From Microbacterium sp. Leaf320 (GTDB lineage: Bacteria; Actinomycetota; Actinomycetes; Actinomycetales; Microbacteriaceae), in NCBI RefSeq assembly GCF_001423485.1, contig NZ_LMOD01000005.1, forward strand, positions 310,001 to 374,000: a DNA stretch of 64,000 bases, given 5' to 3'. Position 1 is the stretch's first letter. Each line of letters starts with the position of its first letter. A program made the position numbers and the translations under genes. The notes beneath the pieces are model-generated. The model had not been told where the DNA came from. It ran no database searches and saw only the letters and a program-made list of their open reading frames with translations. Shown here piece after piece: positions 8,117 through 15,116 of this stretch.

Positions 8117-8332
8117 ATGATCATCGTCACCCGCCTCGACCGCACCCGGTTCGCGGTGAACCCCGATCTGGTCGAGCGCATCCATTCGTCGCCGGACACG
8201 ACTCTGCACATGGTCGACGGCAAGGTCTATGTCATCGAGGAGACGCTCGACGCCGTGATCGACCTGATCGTCGCGTACCGGGCACGCGTCCTCGGTGCGG
8301 CCCACGCGCTGACCTCGCAGACGGGCGCGTGA
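8117..8332 (+). CDS. flbD: FlbD/SwrD-family flagellar protein
   Basis: The 71-residue product matches the small FlbD (SwrD) family: MIIVTRLDRTRFAVNPDLVERIHSSPDTTLHMVDGKVYVIEET fits the pattern of a short beta sheet ending in a conserved V-x-E strand. In Bacillus subtilis SwrD raises flagellar power, probably through the stator; the exact mechanism is not known. Here, as there, it stands directly before the stator genes and overlaps motA by four bases (GTGA), which supports a stator-related role. The unrelated Caulobacter transcription factor with the same name is not meant. Confidence 0.85.
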   Translation: MIIVTRLDRTRFAVNPDLVERIHSSPDTTLHMVDGKVYVIEETLDAVIDLIVAYRARVLGAAHALTSQTGA

Positions 8333-9135
8333 CCGTGGATCCCGCGTTCATCATCGGCGTCATCCTGGCGTTCGGCGCTCTCGTCGCGATGATCACGATG
8401 GAGGGCGCGAGCTTCGAGGCGCTGCTCATCCCCGCCCCGATGATCCTCGTGCTCGGCTCCACCATCGGCGTGGGTATCGCGAGCCACACGCTGCGCGACA
8501 CGATCCTCGCGGTGAAGAGCCTCGGGCGCATGGTGCGCGGGCCGAAGATGACTCCCGAGGCGGTGATCCCGTTCCTGGTCGGCTACGCCGAGAAGGCACG
8601 TGGTGAGGGCCTCCTCGCGCTCGAGCAGGAGCTCGACGGCGCACCCGACGCGTTCACCCGCCAGGCGCTGCAGGCGCTCGCTGACGGCACGGACGCCGAG
8701 GACCTGCAGATGGTGATGGACGACGAGATCGCGGCCACCTCGTCGCGCAACCGCGTCGCCTCGAAGTTCTTCGGTTCTCTGGGCGGCTACGCGCCGACGA
8801 TCGGCATCGTCGGCACCGTCGTCTCACTCACCCACGTGCTCGAGAAGCTCGACGAACCCGACCACCTCGGGCCCATGATCGCCGCCGCGTTCGTGGCCAC
8901 GCTGTGGGGGCTGCTGTCGGCCAACTTCATCTGGAACCCGATCGCCGGTCGTCTCAACCGCATCGGTGCGGTCGAGCTCGAGCGGATGACGCTGGTGTCC
9001 GAGGGCATGCTGGCCATCCAGGCAGGAAGCGCACCGCACCTGCTGCAGGAGCGCCTCGAGGCGCTGTCGAGCGTCAAGCCGAAGGCCAAGAAGCAGAAGC
9101 GGGAGCAGGAGTCTTCCGTGGAGGACATCCTGTGA
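8329..9135 (+). CDS. motA: Flagellar stator protein MotA
   Basis: MotA forms the proton channel and torque-generating ring together with MotB. The 268-residue product has two N-terminal membrane helices (about residues 7-25 and 33-52), a cytoplasmic loop of about 100 residues, and two C-terminal helices (about 154-172 and 184-205). The conserved proline of the third helix is in GGYAPTIGIVGTV (Pro156). The C-terminal tail is rich in Lys and Glu. GTG start overlapping the flbD stop; the stop overlaps the motB GTG start. Confidence 0.95.
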   Translation: MTVDPAFIIGVILAFGALVAMITMEGASFEALLIPAPMILVLGSTIGVGIASHTLRDTILAVKSLGRMVRGPKMTPEAVIPFLVGYAEKARGEGLLALEQELDGAPDAFTRQALQALADGTDAEDLQMVMDDEIAATSSRNRVASKFFGSLGGYAPTIGIVGTVVSLTHVLEKLDEPDHLGPMIAAAFVATLWGLLSANFIWNPIAGRLNRIGAVELERMTLVSEGMLAIQAGSAPHLLQERLEALSSVKPKAKKQKREQESSVEDIL

Positions 9136-9944
9136 GCCCGACCCGCCGCGCGCGCGGCCGCGGGCATGAGGACGACTCGCATGACGAGCCGGACGAGCGC
9201 TGGGCCGTGTCGTACGCCGACATGGTGACGGTCCTGATGTGCCTGTTCATCGTGCTGTTCGCCGTGTCGAACGTCGACAAGACGAAGTTCGAGCTGCTCG
9301 CCAACAGCCTCGCCACGGGATTCGGTCAGGAGAGCACCGAGGGCGGCGCCGACAGTGCCGAGGGCCTGATCGTCCCGCCCGAGCTGCAGGATGACGACGG
9401 AGTGGTCGATCTCGCCGCCCGAGCCGCTGCCGAGTACGAGTCGTTGGAGGAGCTGCGTGATCGGATGAGTTCCGCCCTGGCCGCCCAAGGACTTCAGGAC
9501 ACCGTCTCGTTCGTGATCGACGACCGTGGGCTGCAGGTCGGGCTGGTCGGCGCCGAGACGTTCTTCGCCGACAACAGCACCGAGCTCTCGGCGAAGGCGA
9601 ATGCCGTGCTCAATGCGATCGGCGACGTGCTCGTCACGGTCGACAACCAGGTCAGCGTCGAAGGGCACGCCGATCACCGGGTGTCGGCCGCCCCCTTCGC
9701 GACCAACTGGGAGCTCTCCGGTGGACGCGCGACGCAGGTGGCGAGATTCCTCGTCGAGCACGAGGGCGTCGGCGGGCCGCGGGTGAAGGCGACCGCGTTC
9801 TCGGACACACGACCGATCGTGCAGGGCGACAGCCCGCAGGCCCTGGCGAGCAACAGACGCGTCGACATCGTCGTCGAGTCCACCGAGGAAGAGCAGGTGC
9901 GAGCGCTGATCCCGGCCCTCGCAGCTGCCGCAGCGACGAGCTGA
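9132..9944 (+). CDS. motB: Flagellar stator protein MotB
   Basis: MotB anchors the stator to peptidoglycan and carries the proton-accepting aspartate. The frame is open far upstream, inside motA, but GTG 9132 in a GTGA overlap with motA gives the proper start and a 270-residue protein. After a charged N-terminus comes WAVSYADMVTVLMCLFIVLF, with the functional Asp30 at the cytoplasmic end of the single helix. A plug-like region and an OmpA-type peptidoglycan-binding domain follow (about residues 150-265; VSVEGHADHRV, then LSGGRATQVARFL and SNRRVDIVV). Confidence 0.95.
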   Translation: MSPTRRARGRGHEDDSHDEPDERWAVSYADMVTVLMCLFIVLFAVSNVDKTKFELLANSLATGFGQESTEGGADSAEGLIVPPELQDDDGVVDLAARAAAEYESLEELRDRMSSALAAQGLQDTVSFVIDDRGLQVGLVGAETFFADNSTELSAKANAVLNAIGDVLVTVDNQVSVEGHADHRVSAAPFATNWELSGGRATQVARFLVEHEGVGGPRVKATAFSDTRPIVQGDSPQALASNRRVDIVVESTEEEQVRALIPALAAAAATS

Positions 9945-9977
9945 GCACACGTGAACACCACCGTCGAGGAGACACCC

Positions 9978-10871
9978 ATGACCGCAGCCGCCGTGCTCGA
10001 GGACCCGGCCGCGCGCTACCCCGCATACGACTTCGGCCGCCCCGCCCAGCTCGGACGGGAGAGCACCCGGCACCTGGAGGCGGCGTTCGAGTCGTTCGCG
10101 CGCCTGTGGTCGTCGCAGCTGACGGCGAAGATCCGTGTGCGCGCCCATCTGACGCTCGAGTCCGTCGACCTGGTGTCGTACGAGGAGTACGCCGACACGC
10201 TGCCCGGCACGACGGCCATGGTGGCCGGTGCCTTCGCGGACCGCGAAGAGCCCTGCGTGGTGCAGTTCGGCCTCGACAGCGCGCTCCTATGGGTCGTGCA
10301 GATGATGGGCGGGCGCAGCACCTCGCTGCCCGAGGCGCGGACGTTCACCCCGATCGAGCTGGCGCTCGTGCGCAACCTCATGGAGGGCACGTTCGAGCAC
10401 CTCCACGCGAGCCTCGACGCACTGCTCCCGGGGGCGCCGCGGTTCAGCGCCGTGCACTACAACCCGCAGTACATGCAGGTGATCGCAGCGACCGCCGCGG
10501 TCATCGTCGCGCGGTACACGATGCGTCTCGGCGACGCCGAGACGACGGCGACGGTCATGCTCCCGGCATCCGCCGTCGTCGACCGCCTGGCCGCAACGGG
10601 CTCGGATTCGGGCTCCGCCCACACCGCGGAGCAGACGCTGGAGCAGCTGCGCAGCACGCCGATGGAGATCACACTGCGCCTGGCGCCCATCACGATCGGC
10701 ACGGGTGAGGTGCTCGACCTCGCGCCCGGCGATCTGCTGCGCCTGCCGCATCCGGAGACGAGACCGTACGAACTCATGGCAGGGGAGACCCGGATCGCCC
10801 TCGCCACCCCTGGGAGCAGAGGCTCGCGCCTCACCTGCAAGATCACGACCACCCCTGAGGAGACCCACTGA
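9978..10871 (+). CDS. fliM: Flagellar motor switch protein FliM
   Basis: FliM forms the middle of the C ring. ATG 9978 follows a good CGAGGAGA site (9965-9972); an in-frame GTG at 9951 would add nine residues. The 297-residue product enters the conserved core almost at once (YDFGRPAQLGRESTRHLEAAFESFAR), continues with a CheC-like middle domain (VQMMGGRSTSLPEARTFTPIE) and ends with a SpoA/FliN-like domain. The N-terminal LSQ-EIDALL peptide that binds phosphorylated CheY in Proteobacteria and Bacillus is not present. The stop overlaps the fliN start by one base. Confidence 0.93.
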   Translation: MTAAAVLEDPAARYPAYDFGRPAQLGRESTRHLEAAFESFARLWSSQLTAKIRVRAHLTLESVDLVSYEEYADTLPGTTAMVAGAFADREEPCVVQFGLDSALLWVVQMMGGRSTSLPEARTFTPIELALVRNLMEGTFEHLHASLDALLPGAPRFSAVHYNPQYMQVIAATAAVIVARYTMRLGDAETTATVMLPASAVVDRLAATGSDSGSAHTAEQTLEQLRSTPMEITLRLAPITIGTGEVLDLAPGDLLRLPHPETRPYELMAGETRIALATPGSRGSRLTCKITTTPEETH

Positions 10872-11530
10872 TGAGCACCTTCCACGAGAGCGCCATCGCC
10901 GCGGCGATCGCCGGCAAGCTGCCGTTCGGCTACCCCGTCATCCCCGCACCCTCGACCGACCCCGGCGCATCCGGTGAGGCGGTCGCGGTCACCTTCGCAG
11001 GCAGCCCCGGGGCCCGCCTCGCGATCCAGGTCGTCGATCCGTCGCAGCTCGAGGACGGCTCGAAGAACGCAGCCCTGGCCGATCGACTGCATCCGATCTT
11101 CGAGGCGGCCGTCGCCGTGCTCGGCAGTGGCGCGCTCGGTGACGGCGAACTGGTCGATGCCGCAGGCGTCTTCACCGACACCGGCACCCAGGTGTTCGAC
11201 ATGATCGACGCCGCGGGCAGCGTCGTCGCGCGGGCAGCGGTGCGCATCGACGGAGCGCGGGCCGCCGCCGCGTCGTCGGGGCCGCAGCGCCTGAGCCGCA
11301 TCGCCGGCGTCGAGATGGAGCTCGTGGTCGAGATCGGTCGCACGCGGATGCCGGTGCGCGACGTGCTGTCCCTCGAACCCGGCCGTGTCGTCGAACTCGA
11401 CCGTGCGGCGGGCTCGCCTGCCGACATCAAGCTGAACGGCCGCCTGATCGGGCACGGCACCGTCGTGGTCGCCGAGGGCGACTTCGCCATCCGCGTCGAG
11501 CGCATCCTCGACGGCGCAGAGGCCGTCTGA
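10871..11530 (+). CDS. fliN: Flagellar motor switch protein FliN
   Basis: The C-terminal 75 residues form a clear SpoA/FliN domain (GVEMELVVEIGRTRMPVRDVLSLEPGRVVELD, then INGRLIGHGTVVVAEGDFAIRV-like strands). The 219-residue length resembles the longer FliN/FliY type: about 130 N-terminal residues precede the SpoA domain and look like an extra mixed alpha/beta region. That part lacks an obvious CheC-type phosphatase motif, so I call it FliN rather than FliY. It overlaps fliM by one base and fliO follows three bases after the stop. Confidence 0.93.
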   Translation: MSTFHESAIAAAIAGKLPFGYPVIPAPSTDPGASGEAVAVTFAGSPGARLAIQVVDPSQLEDGSKNAALADRLHPIFEAAVAVLGSGALGDGELVDAAGVFTDTGTQVFDMIDAAGSVVARAAVRIDGARAAAASSGPQRLSRIAGVEMELVVEIGRTRMPVRDVLSLEPGRVVELDRAAGSPADIKLNGRLIGHGTVVVAEGDFAIRVERILDGAEAV

Positions 11531-11533
11531 CCC

Positions 11534-11959
11534 ATGGACGACATCCTCGTCGCGCTCCGTGCGATCGTCGCCCTGGGAGCGGTGCTCGGTCTGCTGCTGT
11601 TCCTCAGCCGTCGACTGCAGAAGTCACAGGCGAAGGGCGTGAGCCCGCTCGCGGGGTTGATGCCGAAGAAGCTCGCCCGGCTCACCGAACTCAGGCCGTC
11701 GCGCCCGGCGGCGGGCCCGAAGCCGCGGCCCGAGAAGATCACGGTCGTCGCGCGGTCGGGCATCGGCGGGAAGGCGCAGCTCGTGGTCGCCGAGTTCGGG
11801 GGCATCCGCTACGTCCTCGGCGTGACCGAGCACGGGATCAACGTCGTCGACACCCAGGAGGCGCCTCCCGTCGAGGAGGAATCGACGACGGAGGAGTCGA
11901 CGGTCGCGGACGACCTGGCGAACGACATCGTCGATCGGGCCCTCAAGTCCGTCGCCTGA
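11534..11959 (+). CDS. fliO: Flagellar biosynthetic protein FliO
   Basis: FliO helps assemble the FliP ring of the export gate. The 141-residue protein has one N-terminal membrane helix (VALRAIVALGAVLGLLLFLS, about residues 6-25), a basic linker and a small beta-rich domain (KITVVARSGIGGKAQLVVAEFGGIRYVLGVTEHGINVVD) typical of FliO. The acidic tail is low complexity. It lies between fliN and fliP as in most flagellar operons; the next promoter begins 30 bases after its stop. Confidence 0.88.
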   Translation: MDDILVALRAIVALGAVLGLLLFLSRRLQKSQAKGVSPLAGLMPKKLARLTELRPSRPAAGPKPRPEKITVVARSGIGGKAQLVVAEFGGIRYVLGVTEHGINVVDTQEAPPVEEESTTEESTVADDLANDIVDRALKSVA

Positions 11960-11988
11960 CGCCGACCGGCGCGGGGCGACCGCTCCAC

Positions 11989-12020
11989 GGTTACGCGCAC
12001 GCCGTCGTGTCGCGATAGTC
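11989..12020 (+). promoter_or_regulatory. Sigma-28-like promoter before fliP
   Basis: GGTTAC at 11989-11994 and GCGATAGTC at 12012-12020 are spaced exactly as before fliH. It probably lets the export-gate genes fliP-fliQ-fliR-flhB-flhA be transcribed separately from the upstream switch genes. Confidence 0.65.
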
Positions 12021-12090
12021 GACTGCGAGCACGGATCGCTCGACCCCCTGGCTACGGATCGGCCACGTCACCCATCTTCGGAGTGCCGCC
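12021..12090 (+). promoter_or_regulatory. Leader with twin ACGGA hairpins before fliP
   Basis: Hairpin 1 is CGAGC (12026-12030), loop ACGGATC, GCTCG (12038-12042). Hairpin 2 is UGGCU (12049-12053), loop ACGGATC, GGCCA (12061-12065). The ACGGA motifs are 23 bases apart, as in the fliH leader at 2151. Several stem bases differ between the two leaders with pairing kept. The CGGAG ribosome-binding site at 12079-12083 also contains GGA. Predicted CsrA target by analogy with known ANGGA loop sites. Confidence 0.62.
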
Positions 12091-12930
12091 GTGCCCGTAT
12101 CCGCCGCCGCTGCCACCGCGCCGCTCGCGCGTGCGCCGCGCCTGCCGCGACGCGCGTGGATGCTGATCGCGGCAGCCCTCGGCGTCGCGACCGTCCTGGT
12201 GGTGCTCGACGCGACGAGCGCTCATGCGGCATCCGCCCTGCTCCCCACGGAGACGGGCGACGGCGAGGGCGTGACGATCAACGGCATCAACGGCACGCCG
12301 TCGGACAGCATCATGACGCTGCTCGGGATCACGGTCCTCAGCGTCGCTCCCGCGATGCTGCTCATGATGTCGAGCTTCACCAAGATCTTCGTGGTGCTTG
12401 CTCTCACCCGCAACGCGCTGTCGTTGCCCTCGATTCCGCCCAACCAGGTGCTGGCAGGTCTCAGCCTTTTCCTGACCCTGTTCATCATGTGGCCGGTGCT
12501 GACCGACATCAACACCGTCGCCGTGAGCCCGTTCACCGACGGGCAGATCGACTTCGGCCGAGCGTTCGAGCTCGCCCAGGAACCGCTCCGCGAGTGGATG
12601 CTCACTTACACGCGCGAAGAGGACATCGCCCTGATGCACCGGGCAGCGCAGATGGACAACCCGACCGACCCTGCAAGCATCCCGCTGCAGACGCTCGTGC
12701 CGGCCTTCATGATCAGCGAGCTGCGCGCAGCCTTCCTGATCGGGTTCATCATCTTCGTCCCGTTCCTCGTGATCGATCTGGTCGTCGCCAGCGCGCTGAT
12801 GTCGATGGGCATGATGATGCTTCCGCCGGTGATGATCTCGCTGCCGTTCAAGATCCTGCTGTTCCTGCTCATCGACGGCTGGGGAATGGTCATCACCGCG
12901 CTCGTGCAGTCCTACAACGGGGGCGGCTGA
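12091..12930 (+). CDS. fliP: Flagellar type III export protein FliP
   Basis: FliP forms the pentameric core of the export gate. The 279-residue product has a basic N-terminus and a cleavable-looking signal segment (WMLIAAALGVATVLVVLDATSAHA), then the conserved core: LGITVLSVAPAMLLMMSSFTKIFVVLALTRNALSLPSIPPNQVLAGLSLFLTLFIMWPV and the C-terminal helices with LVPAFMISELRAAFLIGFIIFVPFLVIDLVVASALMSMGMMMLPPVMISLPFKI. GTG start with CGGAG seven bases upstream. One-base overlap with fliQ. Confidence 0.96.
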   Translation: MPVSAAAATAPLARAPRLPRRAWMLIAAALGVATVLVVLDATSAHAASALLPTETGDGEGVTINGINGTPSDSIMTLLGITVLSVAPAMLLMMSSFTKIFVVLALTRNALSLPSIPPNQVLAGLSLFLTLFIMWPVLTDINTVAVSPFTDGQIDFGRAFELAQEPLREWMLTYTREEDIALMHRAAQMDNPTDPASIPLQTLVPAFMISELRAAFLIGFIIFVPFLVIDLVVASALMSMGMMMLPPVMISLPFKILLFLLIDGWGMVITALVQSYNGGG

Positions 12931-13205
12931 TGAACCCGGAAGCGGTCATCGACATCGGACAGGCGGCGCTGATCGTCGGAGCGAAGCTCTGCGCCCCGAT
13001 GCTGATCACGGCGCTCGTGGTCGGGTTCGCGATCTCGCTGCTGCAGTCGATCACCCAGGTGCAGGAGATGACCATCTCGTTCGTGCCCAAGCTCGTCGCC
13101 GTGGGCATCGCGCTGCTGATCAGCGGGCACTGGATGATCGCCGAGATGATCGCGTTCACGAACGAGATGTTCGCGCGGATACCGTCGCTGCTGAACGGCG
13201 GCTGA
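12930..13205 (+). CDS. fliQ: Flagellar type III export protein FliQ
   Basis: The 91-residue protein has the two-helix hairpin of FliQ: a first helix with IDIGQAALIVGAKLCAPMLITALVVGFAISLLQS and a second with FVPKLVAVGIALLISGHWMI, separated by the conserved ITQVQEMTIS segment. FliQ wraps around the FliP-FliR core of the gate. ATG 12930 overlaps the fliP stop by one base and its own stop overlaps the fliR ATG by one base; the open frame further upstream lies inside fliP and is ignored. Confidence 0.96.
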   Translation: MNPEAVIDIGQAALIVGAKLCAPMLITALVVGFAISLLQSITQVQEMTISFVPKLVAVGIALLISGHWMIAEMIAFTNEMFARIPSLLNGG

Positions 13206-13966
13206 TGAACATCCCCATCGACTTCACCTGGCTCGAGGCCACGTCGCTCGCCTGCGTGCGCATCACAGCCTTCCTGGTGCTCGCGCCGCCGTTCAGCCAC
13301 GGCACGATCCCGATGCGCATCCGCGCGATGCTGGGCGTCGGACTCGCCCTCGCGGTCTCGCCGGTGGTGACCGCGGGCTACGAGCGTCTCGACACCGGGG
13401 CGTTCATGTTCGCGCTGGTGGGGCAGGCTCTCACGGGCGCACTGCTCGGATTCCTCGTGATGGTGCTCTTCAGTGCCATCCAGGGTGCGGGCCACCTGGT
13501 CGACACCTTCGGCGGGTTCCAGATGGCGCAGGCGTTCGATCCGGGGATGGCGATCAACGGCGCCCAGTTCACGCGGCTGTTCCAGATGACCGCGATCATG
13601 CTGCTGTTCGCATCCGACGGCTACCAGCTCGTGCTCGGAGGGTTGTTCCGCTCGTTCGACGCAGTGCCGGTGACCGGCATGATCGACCTGGGCAAGCCGG
13701 CGGAGGCGCTGGTGGGAGCCGCCGGGCAGATGATGCTCAGCGCCGTGCAGATCGCGGGTCCCCTGCTGATCGTGCTCTTCCTCGCCGACGTCGGCCTCGG
13801 ACTCGTCAGCCGGGTCGCACCGGCCCTGAACGCGTTCGCGATGGGCTTCCCCATCAAGATCGGTCTGACACTCCTGCTCGTGGGCTTTGTCTACGCCGCG
13901 CTTCCGAGCGTGGTGGCCGTCATCGCCGAGGACGCGGCCAAGCTGCTTCTGGGGGTGACCCGATGA
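13205..13966 (+). CDS. fliR: Flagellar type III export protein FliR
   Basis: FliR is the single-copy subunit that completes the FliP5-FliR1 core. The 253-residue product is very hydrophobic, with about six membrane helices. Family-typical stretches are ACVRITAFLVLAPPFS near the N-terminus, the middle VDTFGGFQMAQAFDPGM region and the C-terminal APALNAFAMGFPIKIGLTLLLVGF. The stop overlaps the flhB start in an ATGA. Confidence 0.95.
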   Translation: MNIPIDFTWLEATSLACVRITAFLVLAPPFSHGTIPMRIRAMLGVGLALAVSPVVTAGYERLDTGAFMFALVGQALTGALLGFLVMVLFSAIQGAGHLVDTFGGFQMAQAFDPGMAINGAQFTRLFQMTAIMLLFASDGYQLVLGGLFRSFDAVPVTGMIDLGKPAEALVGAAGQMMLSAVQIAGPLLIVLFLADVGLGLVSRVAPALNAFAMGFPIKIGLTLLLVGFVYAALPSVVAVIAEDAAKLLLGVTR

Positions 13967-15066
13967 GCGAGACCGACAGCGGCGAACGCACCGAGAAGGC
14001 GACCGAGCGTCGCCTCAAGGAGGCGCGCAGGAAGGGTCAAATCGGCCGCAGCCAGGACTTCACCGCGTGGGTGTGCATCGCCGCCGCCGCAGTGATGATG
14101 GTGCCGACGATCTCGTCGGGCACGCAGGTGCTCACGGAGCTGTTCCTGGCCGTCACACCGGTGGCGAAGAATCCCACCGACGGGGCGGCGTTGGATGTTC
14201 TGGGGTCGGCGATCTCGTCGCTGGGCGGCATTCTGCTGCCCATGCTGGTGGTCGTCCTGCTCGCCACCACCGCGACGGCGGTCGCCCAGGGCGGCATCCA
14301 CCTGCGCGGTGTGACGATGCGCACCGAGCAGTTCAACATCGTGTCGGGGCTCAAACGCGTGTTCGGCCAGCAGGCGCTGTGGGAGGGCGCGAAGGCGCTC
14401 CTCAAGACGGCGGCCATCGGTGTCGCCCTGTGGATCGTCGTCTCGGGTCTCGTGCCCGTGCTGATGGCGAGCGGCAGCCACAACATCACGTGGCTGCTCG
14501 AGCAGGCCGCCGGGGGAGCGGTGGCCCTGCTGCAGGTGGCCGTGGCTGTGGGCATCCTGCTGGCGGCGATCGATGTGGCCGTGGTGATGCGGCGCAACCG
14601 CAAGCACACTCACATGACCAAGAACGAGGCGAAGGACGAGCACAAGAAGAGCGAGGGCGATCCGCTCGTGCGCTCCCAGCGTCGCTCTCGGCAGCTCGCC
14701 ATGAGCCGCAACCGGATGATCGCCGCGGTGGGCGACAGCGACGTGGTGCTCGTGAACCCCACTCATGTGGCGGTGGCGCTGCGCTACGAACCGGGCAAGT
14801 CCGCTCCGCGGGTAGTGGCGAAGGGCGCGGGCATCATCGCGCAGAAGATCCGCGAGAAGGCCGAGGAGGCCGGCGTGCCGATGGTCCGCGACATCCCGTT
14901 GGCACGCGCCCTCCACTCGGCGTGCGACATCGGCCGCGAGATCCCCGAGGAGCTGTACACCGCGGTGGCGCAGGTGCTCGCCTTCATCGAGCACCTCAAG
15001 CGCCGCGGATCGGCGAGAGGAACACACACCATGCCCTTCGACAGCACCAGGGACCGCGGCCTCTGA
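13963..15066 (+). CDS. flhB: Flagellar export switch protein FlhB
   Basis: FlhB is the export-specificity switch. The 367-residue product starts with the typical GERTEKATERRLKEARRKGQI segment, has four membrane helices (about residues 28-48, 85-105, 140-165, 180-205), and a cytoplasmic domain with the self-cleavage motif NPTH followed by VAVALRYEPG. The C-terminal 25 residues after the conserved IEHLK are an unusual low-complexity extension. It receives the FliK signal, and both genes are in this locus. Confidence 0.96.
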   Translation: MSETDSGERTEKATERRLKEARRKGQIGRSQDFTAWVCIAAAAVMMVPTISSGTQVLTELFLAVTPVAKNPTDGAALDVLGSAISSLGGILLPMLVVVLLATTATAVAQGGIHLRGVTMRTEQFNIVSGLKRVFGQQALWEGAKALLKTAAIGVALWIVVSGLVPVLMASGSHNITWLLEQAAGGAVALLQVAVAVGILLAAIDVAVVMRRNRKHTHMTKNEAKDEHKKSEGDPLVRSQRRSRQLAMSRNRMIAAVGDSDVVLVNPTHVAVALRYEPGKSAPRVVAKGAGIIAQKIREKAEEAGVPMVRDIPLARALHSACDIGREIPEELYTAVAQVLAFIEHLKRRGSARGTHTMPFDSTRDRGL

Positions 15067-15116
15067 GCCGCCGGATCCGCACCTGAACGAGTAGAGAGAA
15101 CGAGAAGGCGAGACGC

